DNA of 23,752 nucleotides, taken from WAPX01 sp964622075. GTDB lineage: Archaea > Halobacteriota > Archaeoglobi > Archaeoglobales > Archaeoglobaceae. The stretch lies in NCBI GenBank assembly GCA_964622075.1, contig CAZUMR010000004.1, positions 1-23,752 on the forward strand, in the 5' to 3' direction. Shown piece after piece: positions 13,934 to 21,119 of the stretch. The notes under the pieces were generated by a model. It searched no databases, was not told the origin of the DNA, and was given only the letters and a program-made list of their open reading frames with translations. The translations under genes were made by a program, and so were the position numbers. Position 1 is the stretch's first letter, and the number at the start of each line of letters is the position of its first letter.

Positions 13934-14974
13934 ATGAAAGTGAGAAAAATTCTGCTCGTGATTCTTATACTGGCAATGCTTTTTTCCGGATGCTCCCAGA
14001 AATCTCATCAGATTAAGAATGCATACACCACATCTAAAAATTTGAGCAGTGAGAATTTAACGGCTATGGGCATAGCAAGAAAGGTAAAATCTCTTTACGA
14101 ATCGGCAAAAACTGTAAAGGGATTCGAACATCTGGTTGTGGTCAGTAACGGAAAAACTTTTGTGGATGACGTGCTTTTTGTGATAAAAAAGCCGGATAAA
14201 ATATGGATGTACGATTTAACGCACAATGCCTATCTTGTATCCAACGGCACTTACACGTGGATATACGATAAGGGCAAGAATACGGTTACTGTAGAGAAAT
14301 CCAGGCCAAGTCATCCTCCCGACTACGCGAGGTACATTGAGGGTCTGGGAGACGTTTTCAACGTTAGCTATTCCGGCACGAAAAACGTGAGCGGCATCAG
14401 ATGTTACGTCCTCAGACTGACACCAAATGGCTCTACAAACACTGAAGTCTATGGATACATGTACGTTACGCCTGAATACAAGGTCTCTGAATTGTATTTC
14501 AGACTTGAAAACACGGTTTACGACATGAAATTCCTTAACGTTACATACAACGCCAGCATTAACGACAGCCTGTTCAGCTTTAAGATTCCCAAGAATGCAA
14601 AAGTTTACAGGGTAATTGAAAAGCTGAAAATAGGATGTTACACCAATATAAGCGAGGCACAGAAGTACCTCCCGTTTAAACTCCTATTACCCGAATACAC
14701 TGCAGGTTACAAGTTCCAGAGAGTCTGCCTTTACGGAGCAAAAGCTCTGCTTGAATACGTTAACGGAGCAAACGAGATGCTTGTAATGGAAACAGTTGTA
14801 CCGCTGGCTTACCCTTCGTCAGCCAGAAACGTTAGCATCGGTAACCTGACAGCCCACGTCTGGTCTAAAGAGGGAAGGACACACGTGGTTTTCTCAGTTA
14901 ACGGCGTTTACATTGAGGTCTCCTCTCCAATGAATGTCAGTGAAACGTTGAAGGTCTGTGAGTCTATAATATAA
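13934..14974 (+). CDS. Lipoprotein with LolA-like domain and DUF4367-like C-terminus
   Basis: 346 aa. The signal peptide ends in a lipobox (MLFSGCSQ), with Cys20 as the likely lipid-modified residue. Residues about 45-215 have the LolA/LolB-like pattern of outer-membrane lipoprotein carriers: a helix, then long strands with VLFVIKKPDKIWMYD, LVSNGTYTWIYDKGKNTVTV and GIRCYVLRLTP. Residues about 235-345 (YLPFKLLLPEYTAGYKFQRV...) resemble DUF4367/DUF4245-type domains. Several N-X-S/T sequons fit an exported protein. GGAGGAG at 13921-13927 gives ideal spacing to ATG 13934. It lies 19 nt after hisS, so it is co-transcribed. In an archaeon with one membrane the LolA fold probably binds lipid or polyprenyl chains, not outer-membrane lipoproteins; that is inference. 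Confidence 0.8.
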   Translation: MKVRKILLVILILAMLFSGCSQKSHQIKNAYTTSKNLSSENLTAMGIARKVKSLYESAKTVKGFEHLVVVSNGKTFVDDVLFVIKKPDKIWMYDLTHNAYLVSNGTYTWIYDKGKNTVTVEKSRPSHPPDYARYIEGLGDVFNVSYSGTKNVSGIRCYVLRLTPNGSTNTEVYGYMYVTPEYKVSELYFRLENTVYDMKFLNVTYNASINDSLFSFKIPKNAKVYRVIEKLKIGCYTNISEAQKYLPFKLLLPEYTAGYKFQRVCLYGAKALLEYVNGANEMLVMETVVPLAYPSSARNVSIGNLTAHVWSKEGRTHVVFSVNGVYIEVSSPMNVSETLKVCESII

Positions 14975-14987
14975 AATATCAATATGT

Positions 14988-15008
14988 CTTTTTTATCCTT
15001 TTATCTAT
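14988..15008 (+). terminator. T-rich terminator after the lipoprotein gene
   Basis: CTTTTTTATCCTTTTATC follows the stop at 14974 in the convergent gap with the UPF0104 gene. Confidence 0.45.
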
Positions 15009-15039
15009 CTTAATTAACTTTTCCTTAAATTAACTTTTC
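15009..15039. repeat. 15/16-bp tandem duplication over a stop codon
   Basis: CTTAATTAACTTTTC (15009-15023) is followed directly by CTTAAATTAACTTTTC (15024-15039), identical except for one inserted A. The TAA stop of the minus-strand UPF0104 gene (15032-15030) is in the second copy. Confidence 0.8.
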
Positions 15040-15968
15040 AGCCAAGCAAAAACGCCCGGTAAATCTGCACATATGTAGCTCAGCCTGATCATTATGGCGA
15101 ACACCGTAGCTTTTGCCGGATTGATGCCGAGAGCGTAGAGTACGAGAACAGTCCCGGTTTCCATAACACCCAGCCCTGCTGGAGTAATTGGTACGAATGT
15201 AAGCGCGGAAAGCAGGGGTTGCAGGAGGAAGTAAACGTAAAAGGGAAATATAACGTCACACGCCTTCCCGACAAAAAACCACTGCAATCCAACGATGACC
15301 CAGCCCAGCAGACATAGAGCCAGAATTTGTACGGCGTACTTTCTTGTTTCAATCCCCGATCTTACAGTGTTGCTGAGTATGTTTCCGATTTTGTCCGTTA
15401 AACCAAACCTGTCCATTACCCTGAATGCAAAGCTGGGAGTTACGCTTTTTAAGAACTCAAGAGGCTTCTCGTGCCACATGAATGCAAGTATTACCCCACC
15501 TACTGCAACGACTATCAGACCTGCCCACGGTCTGGAAAATCCAAGAACAATTATTGCCAGACTCGCTCCAACACCCTTGACAACGAAATCTATTCCCTGA
15601 GGTGCGACCACAGCAGCCATACCGTCGGAAACGGGAATCCCACACCTGTCAAGCAGCTTTGCCATGGAAACGTAACCACTTCTGCCGGGAGTTACATCTC
15701 CAGCAACCATTCCACCAAGATTGGCCAGAAAAACGCATGAGAAGCGCGGATTATATCCCATTTTTTTCAGCAGGTAGTAGACCCTGTAAGCAAGTATTAC
15801 GTTCAGCAAATCGTACATCAAAACAGACAGGGCAAACATTTCCAGATTTACCTTTTTCAGGTTGGCTATGTCTCCCTTTACGCTGTACAGAAGGGCGAGC
15901 AGTATAGCCAGCCCGATTGCTCCCTGAACTATCCTGAGTTTTGGAATCTTTCCTTTCACCTCGCTCAC
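15030..15968 (-). CDS. UPF0104 / LPG-synthase-TM flippase-like membrane protein
   Basis: 312 aa with about eight membrane helices. Family motifs are clear: NLGGMVAGDVTPGRSGYVSMAKLL at about 83-106 and VPITPAGLGVMETG near 257-270. Relatives include the membrane domain of MprF and archaeal proteins once annotated as dolichol-phosphate-glucose synthetases. They are thought to move or modify lipid-linked substrates. The start is GTG 15968, with AAGG about 7 nt upstream. It is divergent from a GT2 glycosyltransferase likely acting on dolichyl phosphate, a pairing that fits lipid-linked sugar assembly and transfer across the membrane. No exact substrate can be read from the sequence. Confidence 0.88.
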   Translation of the reverse strand: MSEVKGKIPKLRIVQGAIGLAILLALLYSVKGDIANLKKVNLEMFALSVLMYDLLNVILAYRVYYLLKKMGYNPRFSCVFLANLGGMVAGDVTPGRSGYVSMAKLLDRCGIPVSDGMAAVVAPQGIDFVVKGVGASLAIIVLGFSRPWAGLIVVAVGGVILAFMWHEKPLEFLKSVTPSFAFRVMDRFGLTDKIGNILSNTVRSGIETRKYAVQILALCLLGWVIVGLQWFFVGKACDVIFPFYVYFLLQPLLSALTFVPITPAGLGVMETGTVLVLYALGINPAKATVFAIMIRLSYICADLPGVFAWLKS

Positions 15969-15978
15969 CGGTGTGCCT

Positions 15979-16011
15979 TGATTTGACTATGATTTGACTG
16001 CGATTTAACTA
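15979..16011. repeat. Three tandem 11-bp repeats between divergent envelope genes
   Basis: TGATTTGACTA (15979-15989), TGATTTGACTG (15990-16000) and CGATTTAACTA (16001-16011) lie head to tail. The 11-bp period is one DNA turn, so a protein could contact the same face three times. They lie between both starts and ahead of the GT2 TATA box. Confidence 0.75.
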
Positions 16012-16028
16012 CACTGCTCGAAACGGAA

Positions 16029-16040
16029 AAGAGTTTAATA
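16029..16040 (+). promoter_or_regulatory. TATA box of the GT2 gene
   Basis: GAGTTTAATAC is centred near 16036, and the ATG is at 16062, a leaderless spacing of 26 nt. Confidence 0.5.
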
Positions 16041-16061
16041 CTGTTTCTGTAAAGAGCAGCG

Positions 16062-16775
16062 ATGGTCGATGTTTCAATAGTACTCCCAGCTTACAACGAG
16101 GCCAGAAACATCGAGAGGGCTGTTAAGGCAGTAATAGAAACGATGGACAGAACAGGTTACGATTACGAGGTAATAATCGCTGAAGACGGCTCTACCGATG
16201 GGACGGATAAAATAGCAAGCAGGCTTGCAGACGGAAAAAAGGTGATACACCTGCACTCTGATCAGAGGCTTGGGAGAGGGAAGGCATTAAACAGAGCTTT
16301 CACGAAAGCAAGGGGGAAGGTGGTGGCATTTCTTGATGTCGATCTCTCAACTGACATGGCTCACCTGCCCGAGCTTATTGATGCTGCCTTCAGGTATGGG
16401 ATAGCGGTGGGTTCAAGATTGAAAAAGGAGAGCAAAACTGAAAGACCCATAAAAAGAGATTTTCCCTCCAAAGTTTACAATTTTCTTGTAAGATTATTAT
16501 TAAATTCAAAGGTTTCTGATCATCAATGTGGGTTTAAAGCTTTTAAAAAGGACATAATAACCAGAATTCTTCCCCTCGTCAAAGACAACCACTGGTTCTG
16601 GGATACGGAGGTGCTTGTTATTGCACAGAGGCTTGGTTACAGTGTTTACGAAATACCGGTAAGGTGGAAGCAGGGAGAGGAGACGAGGGTCAGTGTTGCC
16701 AAGGATAGTATGTACATGTTTAAATGCCTGCTGAAGATGTGGTGGAGAAGTGTAAGAAAAGATCTAAGGGATTAA
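16062..16775 (+). CDS. GT2 glycosyltransferase, dolichyl-phosphate sugar synthase type
   Basis: 237 aa, GT-A fold, no membrane helices at the ends. The nucleotide-sugar region starts with SIVLPAYNEARNIE; EDGSTDGT is at 41-48 and the metal-binding DVDLSTD at 92-98. The acceptor-side block SDHQCGFKAFKKDI and the catalytic-region WDTEVLVIAQRLGY follow. These match dolichyl-phosphate glucosyl/mannosyl transferases (ALG5/DPM type without the membrane anchor). It would load a sugar onto dolichyl phosphate at the cytosolic face for N-glycosylation. It is divergent from the UPF0104 gene; the sequon-rich exported proteins in this window are plausible final acceptors, but that is only inference. Confidence 0.92.
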   Translation: MVDVSIVLPAYNEARNIERAVKAVIETMDRTGYDYEVIIAEDGSTDGTDKIASRLADGKKVIHLHSDQRLGRGKALNRAFTKARGKVVAFLDVDLSTDMAHLPELIDAAFRYGIAVGSRLKKESKTERPIKRDFPSKVYNFLVRLLLNSKVSDHQCGFKAFKKDIITRILPLVKDNHWFWDTEVLVIAQRLGYSVYEIPVRWKQGEETRVSVAKDSMYMFKCLLKMWWRSVRKDLRD

Positions 16776-16875
16776 AATAAGTTGAACTGAAGATTAAAAC
16801 TTGCAAAAAATGATCGGAGCAAAAATACTGCATTCAGATTGCCCGAGTTTCTGGACGTGCAGGTTTTAGAGAAGT

Positions 16876-16885
16876 GTTTTTATAC
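16876..16885 (+). promoter_or_regulatory. TATA box of cdc48
   Basis: TGTTTTTATACG is centred near 16881, and ATG 16908 is 27 nt downstream, with no Shine-Dalgarno. The message is expected to be leaderless. The gap 16776-16907 shows no other gene. Confidence 0.55.
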
Positions 16886-16907
16886 GAATTAATAACTAAT
16901 AACACTC

Positions 16908-19331
16908 ATGGCACCAGAACTTACCCTCAAGGTCAATCAGGCTTATCCAAGTGATTCGGGTAGAGGAATAGCCCGTCTCGATCCAGATGCAATGATAAGA
17001 CTTCAAATCTCTCCGGGAGATATAATCGAAATAGAAGGCAAAAGAAAAACAGTTGCCAAGGTCTGGAGGGCTCCAAAGAGAGACTGGGGAAGAGACATAA
17101 TAAGAATTGACAGGTTCATTAGAGAAAATGCTGGCGTAAGTGTTGGCGACACTGTTAAAGTTAGAAAGACAAGCTATCAGCCTGCAAAAGTCGTTATAAT
17201 TGCTCCTCTGAGAAAAATGGACTTCAGAGTTTACGGAATGGACGTTGGTGATTATCTGAAACATCAGCTTTTGAAGAGACCGGTAATTGAAGGAGATCTG
17301 ATTCCAATAATTGGAGCTCCAGCCCTTGCAGGTTTTGGAAAGTACGGGCAGAATCAGGCCCTCCTTTTCGTGGCAGTTAAAACGGAGCCAAAGGGTGTTG
17401 TGATAATAGACGAGACAACGAGAGTAATATACAGGGACAGGCCTGCTAAGGGATTCGAGAGGCTTGGCAAGGGTGGAGTGACTTATGAAGACATAGGCGG
17501 TCTGAAATCTGAGCTGCAGAAGGTTAGAGAGATCATAGAGCTCCCTCTCCGCTATCCAGAGCTCTTCCAGAGGCTTGGAATCGATCCGCCAAAGGGCGTA
17601 TTGCTCTACGGCCCACCCGGCACAGGAAAAACACTGATTGCAAAGGCTGTTGCCAACGAGATAGGTGCAAGCTATTACACAATAAACGGTCCGGAGATAA
17701 TGAGCAAGTTTTACGGAGAGTCCGAGCAGAGACTCAGGGAGATATTTGAAGAAGCGAAGGAGAACGCACCTTCGATAATATTCATAGATGAAATCGATTC
17801 CATAGCTCCAAGAAGAGAGGACGTAACGGGAGAGGTCGAGAGGAGAGTCGTTGCCCAGCTTTTGACCCTGATGGATGGTCTGGAGGAGAGAGGGCAGGTA
17901 ATAGTCATAGGTGCAACCAACAGAATAGATGCAGTCGATCCGGCTTTGAGAAGACCGGGAAGGTTCGACAGGGAAATAGAGATAGGTGTACCGGACAGAG
18001 AAGGGAGATTCGAGATTCTGCAGATTCACACGAGGAACATGCCTCTTGAACCAGAGTACAGAAGGGAATTCGTTCTGCCGGCTTTGCACGCTCTGAAGAA
18101 GTCCCTTGAAGAGGATGGAAAGGATGCTGAGAAGATAGTACTCGCTATTGAGGAAGTTGAAGACGCTGAAAAGGAAGAAGAAATCAGAACATGCATAGAA
18201 AAACTTGTTCCGGAGGACATGAGGAGTGAGCTCGATAGAAACATCGTTAAAGCCATGTTACAGACCATAGCAGATCAGACTCACGGTTTTGTTGGAGCTG
18301 ACATAGAGGCTCTCTGCAAGGAAGCTGCAATGGTTGCTCTGAGGAGATATCTGCCCAAGATTGACCTGAACAGCGAAGAACTGCCAGCAGACCTTCTTGA
18401 ATCAATAAGGGTTACGATGGACGACTTCAAGGAGGCAATGAAGGGTATAGAGCCATCTGCAATGAGAGAAGTGCTTGTCGAGATACCGAAGGTTAGCTGG
18501 GAGGATGTTGGCGGGCTGGAGGACATAAAGAGAGAAGTGATAGAGGCTGTAGAGTGGCCTCTGAAGTATCCGGAGAAGTTCAAGAAGTTCGGCATAAGAC
18601 CGCCAAAGGGCGTATTGCTCTACGGCCCACCCGGCACAGGAAAAACACTGATTGCTAAAGCTGTTGCCAACGAGAGCAACGCGAACTTCATAAGCGTCAA
18701 GGGAAGCGAACTCCTCAGCAAGTGGCTTGGAGAGAGTGAAAAAGCCGTGAGAAAGATATTCAGAAAGGCAAGACAGGTAGCTCCATGTATAATATTCTTC
18801 GACGAGATTGATGCAATAGCACCGGTTAGAGGATTCGAAGAGGGTACGAGGGCTGTGGAGAGAGTTGTAAATCAGCTGCTGACTGAGATGGATGGACTGG
18901 AAGATCTTGAAGGAGTTATGGTCATAGGTGCAACGAACAGGCCGGATATGCTCGATCCAGCATTGCTCAGACCGGGAAGATTTGACAGGCTCGTTTACGT
19001 CAGACCTCCGGACAAGAAGAGCAGACTTGCAATATTCCGCATACACACGAGAAACATGCCGCTCAGGGGAGTTGATTTGATGGAGCTTGCAGAGCTTACT
19101 GAAGGTTACGTTGGAGCAGATATTGAAGCTGTCTGCAGAGAGGCAGTAATGCTTGCGATGAGAGAGAACATTGACGCTGAGTACGTTGAGAGAAGACATT
19201 TCATGGAGGCTCTGAAGAAAGTGAAGCCAAGCATAACGGACTCCATGATGTCATTCTACGAGAGGTTTGAGGAGAAATCCAAGCAGGAGAGGGCAAAGGT
19301 TACAGCGAAGGGGATAATCGGGTACGGGTAA
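16908..19331 (+). CDS. Cdc48/VCP (VAT) AAA+ ATPase
   Basis: Hexameric unfoldase of archaeal protein quality control. The N domain (double-psi barrel plus beta-clam) spans about 1-185. D1: Walker A GPPGTGKT 235-242, Walker B FIDEID 292-297, sensor-1 Asn338, pore loop KFYG. D2: GPPGTGKT 573-580, FFDEID 630-635, pore loop KWLG, sensor Asn678. D1 has a charged insertion of about 65 residues (about 381-450) between NMPL and the THGFVGAD helix, where relatives have about 10. This explains 807 aa against roughly 730-740 in simple homologues. The C-terminus ends GIIGYG, with a penultimate Tyr like the HbYX proteasome-docking motif but lacking the hydrophobic residue before it. The two Walker A regions share near-identical DNA. 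Confidence 0.97.
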   Translation: MAPELTLKVNQAYPSDSGRGIARLDPDAMIRLQISPGDIIEIEGKRKTVAKVWRAPKRDWGRDIIRIDRFIRENAGVSVGDTVKVRKTSYQPAKVVIIAPLRKMDFRVYGMDVGDYLKHQLLKRPVIEGDLIPIIGAPALAGFGKYGQNQALLFVAVKTEPKGVVIIDETTRVIYRDRPAKGFERLGKGGVTYEDIGGLKSELQKVREIIELPLRYPELFQRLGIDPPKGVLLYGPPGTGKTLIAKAVANEIGASYYTINGPEIMSKFYGESEQRLREIFEEAKENAPSIIFIDEIDSIAPRREDVTGEVERRVVAQLLTLMDGLEERGQVIVIGATNRIDAVDPALRRPGRFDREIEIGVPDREGRFEILQIHTRNMPLEPEYRREFVLPALHALKKSLEEDGKDAEKIVLAIEEVEDAEKEEEIRTCIEKLVPEDMRSELDRNIVKAMLQTIADQTHGFVGADIEALCKEAAMVALRRYLPKIDLNSEELPADLLESIRVTMDDFKEAMKGIEPSAMREVLVEIPKVSWEDVGGLEDIKREVIEAVEWPLKYPEKFKKFGIRPPKGVLLYGPPGTGKTLIAKAVANESNANFISVKGSELLSKWLGESEKAVRKIFRKARQVAPCIIFFDEIDAIAPVRGFEEGTRAVERVVNQLLTEMDGLEDLEGVMVIGATNRPDMLDPALLRPGRFDRLVYVRPPDKKSRLAIFRIHTRNMPLRGVDLMELAELTEGYVGADIEAVCREAVMLAMRENIDAEYVERRHFMEALKKVKPSITDSMMSFYERFEEKSKQERAKVTAKGIIGYG
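17586..17661 (+). repeat. Internal repeat copy 1 (D1 Walker A region of cdc48)
   Basis: 76 bp matching 18600-18675 at all but two positions. The first 56 bases (17586-17641) are identical, third codon positions included. It encodes the PPKGVLLYGPPGTGKTLIAK segment of D1. Confidence 0.9.
18600..18675 (+). repeat. Internal repeat copy 2 (D2 Walker A region of cdc48)
   Basis: Partner of 17586-17661; 56 identical bases at 18600-18655, then two mismatches in the next 20. Confidence 0.9.
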
Positions 19332-19367
19332 TTGTTTTTTCTTTATTTTGTTTTTGTGTTTTTGTTT
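19332..19367 (+). terminator. T-rich terminator of cdc48
   Basis: TTGTTTTTTCTTTATTTTG and further T runs start at the stop codon and extend about 35 nt. Imperfect repeats of TTTTGTTTAA continue to about 19390. Confidence 0.55.
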
Positions 19368-19478
19368 AAATCTCTTGATTTTGTTTAAGTTCTTTTGAAT
19401 TCTAATATTTTACAATTTTGTGATTGTTTATAAAATCCTGATAAGGTTGGCAAAGAAGGTTGACAAACTCAGAAAAGT

Positions 19479-19490
19479 TATTAATTTCCC
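19479..19490 (+). promoter_or_regulatory. TATA box of purD
   Basis: GTTATTAATTT is centred near 19484, about 22 nt before ATG 19506, with no Shine-Dalgarno. An imperfect 13-bp tandem repeat (AAGGTTGGCAAAG / AAGGTTGACAAAC, 19443-19468) lies just upstream. Confidence 0.5.
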
Positions 19491-19505
19491 GTTTTAAGTC
19501 TGTTC

Positions 19506-20912
19506 ATGGTCAGAGTTCTCGTAGTAGATGCTGGCGGTAGGGGAAACGCGATAGCTCACGCATTTTCAAGAAGTGAAAAAGTTGATGAAGTTTACGTAAC
19601 TCCGGGAAACGCTGGTAGCGAGTTTTTCCCAAAGTGCAGACAGATCAGCGATGCAAAGTCAATAAGAGACATTGATGGGATTGTCAGAGCTGCAAAAAAT
19701 TTGGATGCTGACATCGTTTTCGTAGGTCCGGAAGAACCTCTCAGTCTGGGACTCGTTGACAGGCTTGAGGAGGAGGGAATTCCTGCTTTTGGACCGAAAA
19801 AAGAGCAGACTTTAATTGAGGCAAGTAAGTGCTGGGCTAAAGACTTTCTCTCCAAAATTGGCGTTCCTGTTCCTGAATACAGGAATTTTGACGACCCTGA
19901 GAAAGCCAAGGAGTACGTTAGAGAGCAGTTTGAAGCTGGCAGAAAAGTTGTGGTAAAGGCAGATGGACTGGCAGCGGGTAAAGGTGTTTACGTTTGCGAC
20001 AGTGCTGAGGAGGCTGTTAATGCAGTGGATGAAATAATGGTGAAGAAAAAGTTCGGAGAGGCGGGAAACAGGATTGTTGTTGAGGAGAGACTCTACGGAA
20101 TAGAGGTTGCCTTTACTGCTGTTACGGACGGGAAGACTGTAAAGCCATTTAGTCATGCCAAGGACTACAAGAGAGCCTTTGATCCTGACGATCTGGAAGG
20201 TATGAGAAACTTCTACATGGGTGTCAGAAAGAAGTACCTGACCATGGAGCAGGCCAGAGAGCTGTTTGAGAAAGGAATGCTGATAAATCCAAACACAGGT
20301 GGTATGGGTGCCGTAAGCCCCCATCCATCCGTAACCGGAGAAATTGAAGAAAAAATAATGGATCTCGTTGTAAAACCAATAATCAAGAACTACGACTTCA
20401 GGGGCATTCTGTATCCTGTCATAATGCTTGTCGATGAGGGTGGAGAGCTGATACCAAAGGTTCTTGAAGTCAACGTAAGGGAGTGCGATCCCGGAGCTGA
20501 GGCAAAACTGCCAAGACTGGAGAGTGACATTTACGAGATATCCATGGCTGCTGTTAATGGAGAACTTGAGGATGTTGAGGTTAGGTTTGACAGCAGCTGC
20601 TGTGTCGCTGTCTGTGCCGTTAGCGGGGCGATGAAGGGCAGGGAAGGATTTAAACCCGGATATCCGGGAGACCACTACACAAATCAGCCCATAGAGGGTC
20701 TGGATGAGGCCATGAAAGAGGCCATAATTTATGCTAACGGAATTGCAAGGTGTGATTCTGGATACTGCACGACCGGTGGCAGAGTTCTTACAGTTGTTGG
20801 GAAGGCGGGAGATTGCAATGAGGCAAGGAATAAAGCATACTCCGCACTATCAAAGATATCCTTCCCCGGAATGAGGTTCAGGAATACGATAGGGCTTGAC
20901 GTTCCAGATTAG
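19506..20912 (+). CDS. purD: Phosphoribosylamine-glycine ligase (GAR synthetase)
   Basis: Second step of purine synthesis, joining glycine to phosphoribosylamine with ATP (ATP-grasp enzyme). The N-terminal Rossmann-like strand is VLVVDAGGRGNAIA, slightly unlike the usual GxGGREHA. GPEEPLSLGLVD follows. The ATP-grasp part shows KADGLAAGKGV at 151-161, FSHAKDYKRAFDPDD, NTGGMGAVSPHP and EVNVRECDPGAEAKLP with metal ligands. At 468 aa it is about 40 longer than bacterial enzymes. Part of the extra length is an insertion after AFDPDD (about 229-260, MRNFYMGVRKKYLTMEQARE). It appears to be a single-gene unit with its own promoter. Confidence 0.95.
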   Translation: MVRVLVVDAGGRGNAIAHAFSRSEKVDEVYVTPGNAGSEFFPKCRQISDAKSIRDIDGIVRAAKNLDADIVFVGPEEPLSLGLVDRLEEEGIPAFGPKKEQTLIEASKCWAKDFLSKIGVPVPEYRNFDDPEKAKEYVREQFEAGRKVVVKADGLAAGKGVYVCDSAEEAVNAVDEIMVKKKFGEAGNRIVVEERLYGIEVAFTAVTDGKTVKPFSHAKDYKRAFDPDDLEGMRNFYMGVRKKYLTMEQARELFEKGMLINPNTGGMGAVSPHPSVTGEIEEKIMDLVVKPIIKNYDFRGILYPVIMLVDEGGELIPKVLEVNVRECDPGAEAKLPRLESDIYEISMAAVNGELEDVEVRFDSSCCVAVCAVSGAMKGREGFKPGYPGDHYTNQPIEGLDEAMKEAIIYANGIARCDSGYCTTGGRVLTVVGKAGDCNEARNKAYSALSKISFPGMRFRNTIGLDVPD

Positions 20913-20927
20913 CTTTCTATATATTTT

Positions 20928-20963
20928 TCGTTATTTTTTAATTAATTTAAATAAAAATAACGA
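20928..20963 (+). terminator. AT-rich inverted repeat behind purD
   Basis: TCGTTATTTTT (20928-20938) and AAAAATAACGA (20953-20963) are perfect inverted copies of 11 bp with a 14-nt loop, 16 nt after the purD stop. A hairpin plus T-rich terminator is the simplest reading, although archaeal terminators rarely need hairpins. Confidence 0.5.
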
Positions 20964-21088
20964 TTTTAAATCACTAAGTCAGATTGAATGGAGTGCAAGT
21001 GTGTGGTTTAATTGATAAACTATAAGCAAATAAATTCGAGAAAAACGGTGTTACTCCGGTTAAACTCTATAAAGAAGTGGGCAAAAGG

Positions 21089-21098
21089 CTTTTAATTG
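21089..21098 (+). promoter_or_regulatory. TATA box of the AbrB-PhoU gene
   Basis: CTTTTAATTG is centred near 21093, which places the transcription start at about 21119. The TTG at 21096 cannot be the start codon; ATG 21120 can, leaderless. Confidence 0.55.
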
Positions 21099-21119
21099 GT
21101 TGACTCAAATTTCTTCACT

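Noticed and set aside
16806..16862. Possible C/D box RNA upstream of cdc48 (AATGATCGG, then CTGG)
   Set aside because: The C box has a mismatch in the essential GA and no proper box D follows at suitable spacing on either strand.
16896..18089. A 397-codon open frame antisense to cdc48
   Set aside because: It lies wholly opposite the certain cdc48 gene, encodes a Cys/Ser/Tyr-rich sequence with no recognisable domain, and mirrors the codon bias of the sense strand. The antisense frames at 18402-19199 (cdc48) and 19812-20675 (purD) were rejected for the same reason.
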